DNA from: Diprion similis
Lineage: Eukaryota > Arthropoda > Insecta > Hymenoptera > Diprionidae
Assembly: GCF_021155765.1 (NCBI RefSeq)
Contig: NC_060105.1
Coordinates: 17,145,001 to 17,209,000, forward strand
DNA: 64,000 nucleotides
Reading direction: 5' to 3'
Shown here piece after piece: positions 1 through 13,600 of this stretch. The notes beneath the pieces are model-generated. The model made no database searches. It had not been told where the DNA came from and worked only from the letters and a program-made list of their open reading frames with translations. A program made the translations under genes and the position numbers. Position 1 is the stretch's first letter; each line of letters opens with the position of its first letter.

Positions 1-94
1 TACGCTTCCACCATTAATATTGGACTTTCGGGTCAATCTTATAAATTTAGATGAAATGATGGGATATTTGTGGTTAAATTTTTTGAATTACTTA

Positions 95-100
95 TTTATT
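95..100 (-). terminator. Polyadenylation signal of APN-1
   Basis: On the minus strand this reads AATAAA, about 150 nt after the APN-1 stop codon at 253, a normal 3' UTR length for an insect gene. The cleavage site itself is not evident. Confidence 0.5.
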
Positions 101-252
101 CCTCGAAAATTATAGTAATAATTTGACGCTTCGCAACCTAAGTAAAATTTACACCTCGTATTCCATATATCTAACATCAATTTTCTCCTGTGCATTGTAA
201 ACTTTATAGTATAAAACTTCCACTATACTTAAGTTGCACTTAAGATGCATTG

Positions 253-3200
253 TCAACCTGCAAAGTTGAGAATCGCATACGTAAAACAGAGAATAATCGG
301 TCCAAAGGTGGTTGGCAGATTTCCGGCAGAACTTGATTCTTCTTCGAGCCACTGAGTTATGTCACCTTCGTAGGTGTCGAGCCAGCCGATATTTTCTTTC
401 GCGATTTCTATTGCACGTTGGGCCGAGGATGAAGCATCTCCTAGCTGATCACCGTACTCAGAAATGAGCGTTTCGAGCTGTAAGAACCAAATTTTCTTGA
501 GAGTGAAATTAGAGTATTCAAAATACTAGTAGTGTAAATAAAAGGAAAAACATCATACATTGGCTAACTGGGTCTCCGACACTAAGTAAGTGGCAAGATT
601 TTGCAGCAAATTTCCGACCACGTTCAATCCTCCGTAGCTGAAACACGTGACAGTGTAGGGATGAACTTTTGGAACCAAAAGTGGGCCAGAAATTGAGATT
701 TGCTGTGAATGATACTCACTGAAGAGATGCGTCCGCAATGTTGTCAAACAAAAATTCAAGTGCAACGTCTACATTGGCTGGATTTTCCGAGTAAACTGAA
801 GTAAAAGCAGCAAGTCTATGTTGAGAACGGAGTCCAGAGTTTTCAGTAATGGAGAATGTCAGGTATCTACGAAATATTTTTGCGACGTTATTTTCCAAAA
901 AAATCATACTCTTAGGCAGTTATGGTGGTTGGTCTATGAAGACAATTAAGCATTCACTAACTATTCGAGAACTTATCCATGTTTTTTTACATACGTTTCA
1001 TTATCAACTATATCTGGTTCTCACCTGAGCAAAATATCCTCATCCAAGCTGCAGCCCAAACCTGAAAGAATTAAGGCCTGCTCTCCAGCTACATCCGTCG
1101 CTAAATACCTCTCCCACATGAAATTCCAGACATTGGTATCAGCAATTCGTAGCCCTTCACAGTACGCCCACGCTCTGAGGTCAACTGCAATGCTAAGAAG
1201 AAATATTATCGAAATTTGAACCGGTGGTCCAGAAGCTTGATTAGTAGGTACCAGTCACGTTGAAATTCTTACGGGGTATTGCCTCCGCTAGTGTAATAGT
1301 CTTGCACAAGTTGTTGAGCCTGGCTATTGCAGCCAGGACAGCCCATTCGGCAAGCCCAGGAGTGCGAATTTGCCCTGAGAAAACTTGTTACATGTTCGTC
1401 GGCGTCCTGCACCGTGTAACCGAGACTGTTATGGACAGGAGATACTCGAGAGAATATATAACTCTGAAGGTAAAACAGAAAACATATTATATACACAATC
1501 TGCATGCAGACAATGTTGTTTTAGAAAAAACAGGCCGGAGAAACAGTTTTTTTGCACTTCTTTTCATCGCCATCAAAATGGAAGAGTCCGTCGGTCTGTT
1601 CAAAAAACTTCCGCGATCATATTGAAAACCGCCGAATGAAACATCTGAAACTGGTAGGCCTTAGCAGCCATATTAAAATGTTTTAAAAGGAAAATTGGAA
1701 ATAAAAAAATTCTAACAAACAAAAAATTTACGAATTTAAAAGACAAAAATTATGTCAACTCCCCCCGACCTTAGAGTCTTTTCCCACACTCTTACAGCTG
1801 CCTTATACCATGCATTATTTTCTTATGACCACCTCACTACTTCGGTTTCCATACCGCATCAGTAGAATGCTCCCTCTACTACTAAACTAAAACCAGCCAA
1901 TCCCTTGCAACTTTCCCTCCATGTATGCACTCTTAAGTCATCTTTCATTCGGACAACATCTAATTTCACGTATCTTTCCTTTTTCTTCCTACACATTTTC
2001 TCATTGCACTCTCCATATCTTTGACAATAAATCAATTATACACTCAAACATTCAACTTCTCAATACAAGTTCCTCTCATTCCCTTTTATCTTTCGTACGT
2101 GCGCGTAGTCAAAGGTTTACGAAACTGAAATAGGCTGTAATAACATCACGGTTGGGTGAGGACACGGTGATCGATAGCCGTTCGTTGTGATCTGAATCAC
2201 CTACCGCGTAACAAATATAAATTGGGAAAAACACAATCGTTTATTTGGCAAAAGCAATAAGGAGGAAAAAGTATATATTTGTCGGTAAAACATTGAAAAT
2301 CGATTTATTCTCAGTAGAACGAGAAGTTCAAATTGCACGGGAGCTAGAAATTTTTCATGCTTATCATTTCGTTGTAAAATTCTGTAAGTTTAAAATTTTT
2401 CCATTGGCTGCTCCTGCGATAATCGCGGGAGTTTTTCGGACAGACCAACAGTCCGATATTTCCTAAAAATCTCGACCGAAACCAATACTTTTCTTTCATC
2501 ACGAAAAGCGATGAAAAGTAAAATGACTTGTCCCATTTTTGCGTCGAAGTGTCCATTGTGGGAGGAGGCCAAAAAATCAATGTTCCAATCGATTTAAACA
2601 TAAAGCAAGTGATATAAATTTACACTTCACTTTCAATTCACTTACCTGGAAATTTGCGTAGACATTAGAGTGAGCTAGCATTCTGTTTAGGTGCGCGAAC
2701 GCCTTAAATGCTGCGGTCCAAGGGACATGGTCCGTTTCCTGCCTAAGGTAACGAGTGATCGGTAGAGCGATATTGTAGCTGAGATATCCGGCACGTGCGA
2801 GATTGAAAGCATCATCAATAAGTTGCGCGCGGTTTACAGGGTGTATATTCGTGAAGTTTGAACTTTGAAGGTACTCGTTGATCAGGTTCCAGTTTTGTTC
2901 ATCGTAGTTGACTCGGTAAAAGCCTGAAATCGATATCCAGACATGAAGTTTTTTTACGTAAAGTTCTGTATGCATCCCGTCTTCTGATAAACACTTTTTG
3001 AAAAGGTGATTGTGTAAAATCAGATGTGTGTTTCGTAAGTTTCTAGTTTTAAACAGTTGACAACGATTAGCGCTTTATCGGTAAAGAAGTTCGAGCATTC
3101 AAAATGATTGTGTGATTTGGAAGCTTAGGTTTATACTTTAAAGATTCGTTATAGGAGCTACTGTAAATAATTTTTAGACTGCCGAATGAATGTTATCGTG

Positions 3201-6180
3201 TTTCAAGGTTCAGCAAGCGATACAGAATTCATCTCGGCTTACTTAACGACCGTTGAAGTTCAATATCTTAATAGGCTTCAACCGCATTTGCAACACTTTC
3301 GTTAAAGGGTTCATGGTACATGGTGATATTGAATGAGTTACCTGTTTGTTGCGAATTCAAAATGACCCAATCGCTGGACTGACTGCTGCTCATGAAAACA
3401 CTTTCATCTTGTGCTCGAATCCATGCGGTAGCCATAGTGTTAGTGAAGCTCGGGGACGACTGCGAAGCAATGTTGAGGGGTACCCACCACCTGTATTCTG
3501 TTGAGTCGTTCGAAGAACCACGCCCCTTCAGTAGAAATCGTTCCTTAACACAAAAACAGACGTTAGAACTATTTGACGACGTATAAAGCTCATTTTATGA
3601 AAGCTATCCGAGATCATATATAAACGTACACGTAGACTGTTAATGCTTTTTACGAGGACTCTGTAATGTTTGACGCAATCGGTCAAGTTCCATATGTTAC
3701 AGTACCTGATTTAATAAGTTACGTCTTAAAAACAGCTGCTTCATTATTGTTGGTTGAACATAAAAAAGTTACAAACGTAAAGCTTATAATGTATCAAGCG
3801 TAACCATACAAGATGAAATATGCAGCACTTGTAACTAATGACATTCTACTATATGTCAAACGGTACCAGCCAGTGTACATGGTTGTTGTGATACCTGGGA
3901 GATAATTTGAGTTCCGGTGGTATAGTTTCTGGTGACGGTGATGACAGGATAGCCTTTTTGATTTGTCCAGGTATCCATGACCGTCTTAATGTCAACGTGT
4001 CCAGTAAGAATGCTATCATTTGAGTTGTCATTGGCCTCCTTCAAAGCATCCCACAGTTTTTCCGGAGTACCAGTACCGTACGAACTGAAATCCCGGTCAT
4101 CAGATTTATACGTAATTTATACTTCCGGGAGCTGTTAATGAGTAGAAAAACTCTCACAAGTGGTACTTACTTATTTGCTTGGTAGGTTTGTAAGCCTTTT
4201 TGGAATACAGGCTCTCCCAAAAAGTTTAATAACATTCGAATTATGGAACCACCTGTGCAACAAATTCTCGTATTATAGGAGTAAAGTACTCGACTTTCTG
4301 GATTAGCCACAAAACGTTGTTCAGTCATCCAACATCAACGGTTTAAAAAACTTAATTTCATTACTGCAAGTTAGAGAGTCTAAAGAGTATAAGGGTTATC
4401 CCAACTATGGTTACCCAACAATTTTACAATTAGTCCCTGAACTTTTCAGGTAATTTTTTGATAATGCGGGTATATAGAAAAATGTTATGACCTTTGTGAT
4501 AACTTATTACGTCAAACACTGATTTCACTTCATCTGGACTGTAGACGTCTTCATTGATTGGGCGACTGTCATCCGAGCTATCAGCAAGCATCGCGGCATG
4601 GTATATATCCACGGTGAATTGTTCCATCAATCTCCAGCTGGGGTTAACTTGGGCAGCTGTGTAGTACTCGAAAAACGTGGCAAATCCTTCACTCAACCAA
4701 ACATAACTCCACCATTCCGGAGTAACTAGATTACCGAACCATTGATGAGCGAACTCATGGGCCCCGACGGTTTCGATGTTCTGTTTGTCACGCGTGGTGG
4801 ATACACCATCCTGCCATAACAGCCAGGGTTCGCTAAAAGAAAACCACTGTTCACTTAGCACTATATTCTTTACTACAAAGTACAGACGAGCTTTATTAGC
4901 AATACTGTTACTATCCACTTTCCAGATGAGAAAATGTTTTGAACCTGTATGTGATAAGACCCCAATTTTCCATAGCAGTTGTAGCGCTAGTAGGTAGTGC
5001 AACCTGATCCATTTTCGAAAATGATTCGTTGTAGTTTATTCCAGTGAATGTGCTCAGGTTATCTAAGAGCGTTACGCCAGCTAGCGAGTAGCTTGCAGTG
5101 CTCACAGCTTCTGGGCGAGACCAGATCCTGAAGGAGCCACCAGTGTTGGCAACATATTCAAAGTCAGAAACCATGAACGCGACGAGATAGGTAGACATAG
5201 GAGGCGTTGTGTAGAACTTGGTCCACACTCGATTTCCGATAGTCGAGCTAAAATCATTGTATTGCATGAAAAAATATCCTGATTGTTTTCCAAACCTCTT
5301 CGACTATGTTGAAAGAATTCGTACTTGGGCTCAGAGACGTATTCGTCCAGTGCATTAGAGATGGCTACCTGATCAGGCCAGTGGGCAATGCTGATGGTGA
5401 ATCGGGCTTTGAAGGCTGGCTCGTCAAAGCACGGGAACGCTTGTCGAGCATAAATAGGTGCGAAGAATGAACTCACATACCACCTACAGTGAACAAAATG
5501 TGGGGTTAACAGATAACTTTTCTGTGGATATATCTTCGTACGACGAAGAGCGTTTCTCTGGGTGTGATGTGAGGGTTTCCTCTTTTGCATCTTGCCTCTT
5601 GGAATTATCCCTTACAGAACTTTGTCACAATATCTCTCAAAAGTCATCAAATGAGTTATTTTATACGTAGCCACCAATTTTCATGATCACGCTTGTTTAC
5701 TTACTTTATATCTCCGGAGCTGGTGTTGTAATAACTTTTATAGAAGCCAACTGAATCATTCCTTAACTGACCAATGTACTCTAAATGTAGTGAGTAATTG
5801 CCTAGAGCGAGAGCTGTTGCGAATGTAACCGTGTAAAACTGCAGATCTTCATTATAAGCCGTAGTGCTGATGGCAGGAACAATAACATCAGACGTTACCG
5901 CCACGCTACTAATTTCAAGCTCTTTTGCGTGGAGAATGATAGTCGAAGTTTCATCGACGACTGTCACTTCGATTTCCACCTTGCCATCAAAATAATTTTC
6001 ATCCCGTTGATCAATCAACCACATGTTGTAGTGAATGGGAATAACGTTGTTTGGAAGCCTGTAGTCCTCATTGTTCTCAACTCTAGTCTCGTGTGTTTTT
6101 TGGTTATCTTTCGGCGACGGGTCATAAGCCAAGGTTACGGAAGTTGTAATGACAGCAAAAATTAGCGTCAAATACTTCAT
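253..6180 (-). CDS. Aminopeptidase N-like gene APN-1 (M1 metallopeptidase, GPI-anchored type), 13 exons, 946 aa, variant TAMEN motif
   Basis: Zn exopeptidase that removes N-terminal residues outside the cell. Exons (minus strand, 5' to 3'): 6180-5705, 5483-5325, 5247-4945, 4832-4492, 4252-4171, 4084-3895, 3543-3342, 2923-2646, 1463-1273, 1192-1025, 866-720, 637-559, 477-253. All introns are GT-AG and the 2841 nt form one open frame. Signal peptide is residues 1-18. HEFAH at 338-342 with Glu361 forms the zinc site (HEXXH-18-E), and Tyr424 is the catalytic tyrosine. The substrate-binding motif reads TAMEN (302-306) and the preceding PDFSA is PTSAT; APN-2 and APN-3 have [10 protein letters not shown]. 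The C-terminal helical domain starts near residue 585. Cys715 and Cys722 are the usual disulfide pair, with an extra Cys719. The hydrophobic tail after SSSAG looks like a GPI signal. The exon 7 acceptor (TTAAG) lacks a strong pyrimidine tract. Zinc ligands are intact, so I infer an active or specificity-shifted enzyme rather than a pseudogene. Confidence 0.93.
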
Positions 6181-7678
6181 CTGCGTAAAAGTTCATTGCA
6201 TAATTTGATAAACCCACTTATGTAACGATATTATGTGTTAGTATAAGAAGCTAGATTACCATGTTTTTCAAATTATTCCGGCACTCAATTTGTAATTGCT
6301 GGTTTAATAATATTCACTAGTGAATCAGCGTGGTCAAAAGCCTTTCTTTATCAAGGTCGATGCTCATTTGCTTAAAGTGTATATGTTTTGTTGAAAGTTA
6401 CAGTGTACCATAATACAATTTTTCACTTTTTTTCGTACTTTCTCGGTAAACTTACCATTATTTCTGTCGAAGCCCCTGAGATGTACGAAGTTGGCTACGA
6501 CTGTGCACTCTGATGCCAGAGTAGGACGGCACTTAGTTAATCTGGGATGCTAAGCGTTATCGGTCGATTAATCAAGTATTGTCAGCACGCAAATCCCAGT
6601 CTAGTTGCATTTCTGGAGGTCTCATATGATCTATATTCTACGCGACCGAAGATTTAACCAGCTTTAAAAATTCACTCATAAATTAGTCAGCCCATTTATG
6701 GTCTCGTTACTAAGAGAGGTATTCAGTACATAATGCAAATTGCTATAGACTTATGTAGTATTTTTTGGTCCTAATTAACATGTGGTTCTGTTTAACCTTC
6801 AGCTCGGAAATTTTATCAACTAATTGCCATTAACTAATCGGATGATTCGTCAATTTTAATCTTGCATCTGATAATTTGGATAAAATGCGAACGCCAAATG
6901 AAATCTGTAAGTATGTTTGGTCTGTACTGAAGAAATATACGTGCTTCATTAAAAAATTGAATTGGAAAGTGTACTTGTATTACTGCTGGATATCTGTCTG
7001 TAGTATAAGAATGGTTTTGAAAGCAATTTCGATTGCAATTTTGTTCGACAGATATCTGATAAGAATCTCGAAAACTTAGAAGTTAATGCGGAAAATAGTT
7101 TCTTGCAAGGAAGATTTGGACTGCAGATAAGTGGGTTACGCCAGCGTCCTGGGAATAACAGGTTTTATTACACAATGCTTTATGTATTTCATGTACAAAT
7201 GTATTTTTATGAAAAAATCAATGCAACACTGGATCAAACCTATACATCAGGGGTTGAGTATAAAAATTCGAAGGTACTTACAAAAATCGCATTTTGAAAA
7301 AAAAACAACGATTTTCAAAAACCGTGTAAAATTTTCAGTTTTAATTAAGTTTTTTTTAACATTGATTCGAAATTCTGTTCATCCGTTTCCATATGATGTA
7401 AAATATGCTTTTAACACGTAAAATGCTGTTCAATAGATGTTTGGAATTTTGAGAATACGATGATCTTACAGTTTTTCAGATCACCCGGTCAATTATGACG
7501 ATTTAAAGACTAACTGTCGTGAAAAATTCCCACCGTGAGTATAGGATTTTAGAAGATAATATCAATATTTTTGAGGAATCATTAATGGTTGGGAATTTAA
7601 AAATGGTCAAAGAGATCTAACAATAATTTCTCTCCTGATCGAAATGCTCATTGCAATTAGTTTACCATTGGAAATGTT
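6181..7678. other. Intergenic spacer between APN-1 and APN-2
   Basis: Holds the 5' flank of APN-1 and the 3' UTR of APN-2. AT-rich. No M1 exon, transposase or RNA gene was recognised. ACGCAG directly precedes the APN-1 ATG, as expected of a splice acceptor for a 5' UTR intron. Confidence 0.5.
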
Positions 7679-10600
7679 TTATATGTATCCTATAACACCT
7701 ATAGATATAGTAATGAGAAGAATGCCGAAGCTGACGCGTCCGGATCCACTGTCCTGGACCTCATCAGTGTCCTCAATGGCTGCTACCTCCTCAGCCAGCC
7801 ACTCTACAATGTCAGCCTCGTAGTTTCCTAGCCAGGAGATATTTTCCTCAGCAACTTCGATGGCTTGTTGAGCCGATGTAAGTGCAACTCCGAGAACATC
7901 TTGTTTGTCCTCAACGAAATCCCTGAGCTACAAAACAGTTTTGGGTACCCAGTATTAATCAGGATTACTAAAAATTCATCGTCCGATGGATCGCCAATTC
8001 ACATAATTTCTCATACCTTTTGAAGTTGAGCAGAACTGACCACCCGTGAAGCTAGGCCCTGCAGCATGCTGCCAATACGATTCATTCCACCGTAACTGCA
8101 CGACAGTTTGACATGTAAGTTTAGTGCGTGTAAGATTTGTGAACAATATTTGTATATATTGGAAGTGGAGTTGGATAAGCTTCCTTCCAAAGGTATACTT
8201 ACAACTCGGATATTTCCTCGTAATTGTTGACGAGGAAATTAAAAGCTACATCCACGTTGCTTGGGCTGGCGGTGTAGACCGATGTGAAAACGCTAGACGT
8301 ATCCTGGGAGCGAATTGAAGAATTCGTTGATATTGACAATGCTAGATAACTGCAAAGAAGATAGTTGCCGTATTAACAAGTACCTGTACCGTCACACTGG
8401 AATGACAAACGGATTATGTAATTACTTATTTAAAATATCTGCATCCTGGCTGCATCCTAAACTTGATAGGATCAGAGTTTGTTCTCCAGAGAAGTCCGTA
8501 GCCAAGTACCTTTCCCACAGGAAGTTCCACACAGAAACGTTGGCGTTTCGCAGGCCCTCGCAGTAAACCCAAGCCTTCAAATTGGCGGAAATCCTGCGGA
8601 AAAGAGACAGTTCAAATGTAAGAGCTGCCGGTTAAAATCACGTAACTTTTGAATACGGTGATTATGTGGAATGACAATATCAAATACTAACGTTGACTCC
8701 TTTGGATCTGAGCTACTGTAATACTCCAGCAGTAGTTCTTCTGCTTTCTCCAGACAGGTCGTGGAGCCCATCCGGCAAGCCCAAGAATTAACACTCAGCC
8801 TGTGTAATTTGGCGATATGTTCGTCAGAGCTCAGTTCCTCATGACCAAGGGATTCGTGGATCGGAGTAACGCGTGACAACACGTACGTCTATGGTATGGA
8901 TGAAAAAAAAAAATTAATGGAGGTGAAAATTGAAGACAAAAAACAAAAGCTACGATTTACTAAAATTCGCTACAAAACGTGCTAGACTAAAAACTGTACC
9001 GAACACGGTATCTTGTAGTCGACTTTTGAACCCATAGTGAAGGCAAATCACAGCGGTTAAAAAGACATGGAGTTATCTCAAGTAGTGTCAAGCATTTATA
9101 TTGGAAACAATGCATTTTCCATAATTTGTTGATCTCACCTTGAAATCTTCGTAGCCTGTTGAGTTCGCCAGCATAGTGTTTAAGTAAGTAAAAGCAGTGA
9201 AAGCAGCTGACCATGGGGCATATGAGGTCTCTCGAGTCAAGTAACGGGTTACAGGTAGAGCGACGCTGTATTTGAGATACCCAGCACGTGCCAAGTTTAA
9301 CGAGTCGTCAATGAGCTGCGCACGGTTTAATACATTGATAATTGTGTAGGCAGATGTCTGGAGATACGAGGAAATCATGCCCCAGTTAGTATCATCGTAG
9401 TTGACACGGTAGAAACCTGTACAAGATTTTGATTCTTAAGGAAGTACATGTTTTAACGGTTAATCGTTTAAATATTCATCTCTTCTTCGCGGAACACTGG
9501 CTACGCAAATTGTTCAGTCAAGATGGAGTTGCTAACTTGAGATAATAAGATATCAGATCAAGTTCTTTGAACATTCTCGTAAACATTGGTTCTTTTGTTT
9601 GATTTTTTAGATCCTCTAACGAAATCGTGGTCACTTTTATCATACTGTATAGTGCTGTTTCTTACCTGTTTGCTGCACATTGTAGATGACCCATTGCGTA
9701 GGCGAGAAACCACTAATCACCACGCTATCATCTTGTGCACGAATCCAGTCGGATGGTGCTGTCGTACTAAAGGCAATATTAGATTGCGAAGCAAAGCTGA
9801 TCGGAATCCACCATTTGTACTCTGTTGTGTCATTCGATGAGCCACGACCTTTCAGCAGGAAACGTTCCTGGAAATAAATCATCCGATTTTAAATTCTGTG
9901 TATTTCGTTGTAATTCTGATACTGTGCTTTGATTCTTGGAAAGCTACTGTTCATAACTGGCTTCGGCGATTTCTTCGATAGCTTCGTTGACGATTATAGC
10001 TTACTTGCGATATTTCTTGGGTAGCCGTTGTGTAGTTTCTTGTCACAGTAACCAGAGGATATCCTTTTTGGTTCACCCAGGTATCCATTACAGTCTTTAT
10101 GTCAACGTGCGTATGCAGAATTGGACTCAGCATATTGGTGTTTGCAGTTGTAAGCGCCTCCCAGAGATCATCAGGTGTTGCCGCGCCATATGCCCTACAA
10201 CGATAAATTGTAGGATAATTTAAGATTCAAATATCTTTTCGAAGTTCCAATACGTTTCTTTAGGGAGTTACAAGTGAAACTCACATGTTTTGCAGATAGA
10301 GTTGTAAACCTGCCTGGAAAACAGGCCCCCCAAGGAAATGCTGCATCATACGGATGACAGAACCAGCTTGGTAAGAAACATATGAAAAGCAATTTGTTTA
10401 TAACCATGAAGACGGTAACTCCATATGAATCCGTTGGAATGAAGTTTAAACTATGAAAATCGTGAAATGGATTACCTCAAGTAGTTTATACTTATTAGCA
10501 TGAGCATTTTGATATAACATAATATCTTCCGTGAATTATTTTGCAATAAAAACATTACTTTCTGTAGAATATTTTCTCTGATATGTACGTCATGGGTATT

Positions 10601-13600
10601 TGAGCAAATGACATAAGCGTGAAATTCGTTATCAATTTACTGCCTCGCTTGTGTTAATGCTGACTGGATAACTGTAAATGATAGATTAATGATGGATCGA
10701 TCAAGCATACCTTTCGAATAGGAGATAGTATCAAAAATTGCGTTAATCTCGCTCGGGCTGTAAACGTCTTCATTGATGGGATGAGACGTCTCTAAACTAT
10801 CGGCGAGGAGAGCAGGGTGATAGTAATCTACTGTGAATTGTTCTGCTAGACGCCAAGTCGTTTCAACAGTTGCTGTCGAATAGTACTCGAAATACGTTGC
10901 AAATCCTTCGTTGAGCCAAAGATATTTCCACCATAGTGGACTCACCAGGTTACCGAACCACTGATGAGCGAACTCGTGTGCTATCACCGTCGCGATGTTT
11001 TGCTTATTTCGTGCGGTCGCCACACCATCTTTGTACAACAGAAGCCGCTCTCTAAAATTACATTTAATTACAATCGTTGCTAATTGTTGCTCTTCGAAGA
11101 GTTGATCATTCAATTCTCAAAAGCCCGTCAGAATAAACTGGTTTTACAGTTAAATATTTAAATTTTCAGCAAAAGCATTGCAGTTTTTGCAGCCACCCAT
11201 TTAAGGCAATGATATATTACATAAATAATCGATTTAGGGAATTCGCATCACCATTCGAGCTAGCTTAATAACGTCAACATGCCTTATAAGACTTGGTTTA
11301 CCTGCGAGTGTCAAATGATCGACACCTCGAGGTAATAATTGTGACTGGCAAATTTGAGAGAAAATATTTAATACTTGAAGAATAGAATTTACTTATTGAT
11401 GATTCATTGCTGGCAGTAAATTAATCCGCTCATATGTGGTGATATATGTGGAGGGTTTAAGCATTTCTTTCTGTCTTCACATTACGCTGATAAGAATAAA
11501 GAATCACCACTTGTTACACGACTGACCTGTAAGTAACAAGGCCCCAATTCTCCATGGCACCCGCGGAAAAGTCTGGTATCGCAATTTGGTCCATCTTTGA
11601 GAATGACAGGTTGTAGTTGATTCCGGTAAAATCATTCATATCATCCAATATCTCCTGACCAACTGTGACAGCATAGGTCGTAGTATTCAGAGCGTCTGGG
11701 CGAGCCCAAACCCTGAACGACTCGTCACTATTCGATTGGTATTCGAAGTCAGATACTACGAAGGCGACGAGGTACGTGGACATTAATGGCGTGGTTTCGA
11801 AATATGTCCACACTCGATTTTCTATAGTGGAACTGAAAATTGGAAGTACATTTTTCGTCTCATTAAAAATCAATCTTCTCATGGAGACGTTGGAGACTGT
11901 AGAAGCATATGGTTTATGGTTCAAAGCAGTCGACAAACTTTGGAGAAAACCAGTGCATGAGGGTGTTTAGACCTGCATTTTGAGAGAGAGTTAGCACCTG
12001 ACTTGAGGCACAACAAATGCGAGAGACGGGTCTGCTTCAAAGGCCGCAGGTGAAGGTAGATATTCATCAAAAAACGAACAGCAAAAGACTAAAGACGATT
12101 TTAAGTCGAAAGACAATCGGATGATTTGAACCAAGATTAAAAGACGATAGCAGAATTTCAATGATTTATGTTACTGTTTGTTCAATTAAGTATAGATGTT
12201 TTTAGAGTTAGCGGCAACCTTGAACGCCTATCTGCAAGGATCCTAATTACTACAGAGAGTATTAATTGTTTATACTTACTCAGCTGTTGAAGTAGACGCA
12301 GCTGCTGCGTTTGAAATAGCAGTTTGGTTGGGCCAGTGAGCGATGCTAATCGTGAAGCGTGCTTTCAAGGCCGGTTCGTCAAAGCACGGAAATGCCTGGC
12401 GGGCATAAACCGGCTCAAATTGAGTAGTTGCCAGCCATCTGAAAAAAATTCGAGGATATCAGCTGTCCCAGGGGCGTAAATAAAGGATGTCCTTCTATGT
12501 TCTCATAAGTTTCCGAATTATCTCCACATTTTGTTGCAGGTCTCTGTATCTTCTTTCTATACCTAGTTTTTATATACTCTGCATATATCCACACAAAATG
12601 ACCCAGGACTATCATCCCATAGGCTACCAATATATTCCTGGTAAAAATCTGCCACTGAAATATTTTTATTTCTCATAGGAATCTTGTCATTTGCGAATTA
12701 CAGTCCTTTGAAATTGGCCAATCGGTAGCATCTGATTGGTCAGAACAGGGCTGGTGGATCGTCGTTTGACAGACATTCGATTGGCAACTGTCCTGAACCA
12801 TAAGATGCTAACGGATTGGTCAATTTAAAACGGTTGTGATTCGCAAACGACAAGTTTTGAATTAAAAGTAAAAAACGTGTTAATCACAGATTTTCACAAG
12901 AAATAAATTAGTAGCGTATAGGGTGATTGTCCTGGGTCACTCTGTATATAAATAAGACTTAGACCGCACAGTGTGAAGCACATTAATTCTAATGAACTCA
13001 GCGATTGCGCAGGTGTTTCTTCTTAAAATCTGATATTAAGTTAGACGAAGCTAAACAAATAAACCAAACTCCAACTGAATTGGTAAACCTGTTGTCAAGT
13101 TATTGTTAGTCAAACAAATATAAATTTCTGCAAATAACTTATAAATAGCCTAGCCAAATTCGTACAAAAACTAATTTGTTTTAATTTCGGAAGGATCATA
13201 TCAATTGCGATCAAAGTCATCAAATTCATTTATCCGTTCTTGAGATATTGTCAGATAAAATACTCAAATACGTACAGGCATCCATCTGAAATTCTTAGGA
13301 ATTCTTTAACCCTCAAAACGTTGAATGGGCATAGCCGAGTAAGCATGACTCACTATTTTCTATCGGTATGTGACTCACCCACACCAAATTCTAGCATTCT
13401 AACTCCATTTTGCTCAAAGTTATTACAAAAACCGTGATTTCCAGTTTTTCCTCAATAATTGCGCGATTTATATTCAGAAAATTTGGAAAAAATCTCAGAT
13501 ACAGCAGATGTATGTGCACATATCAAGGATTTTTTCAGATTTTTTGATAGCAACTTTGACCTTATGAAAATGATTGAACATTTAGATCACTGGTTCTTTT

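Noticed and set aside
5281..5324. Read-through of APN-1 exon 2 to a later donor at AGAG/GTTTGG
   Set aside because: It would break phase with exon 3. The donor at CCCAA/GTACGA gives phase 2 and the conserved 159-nt exon.
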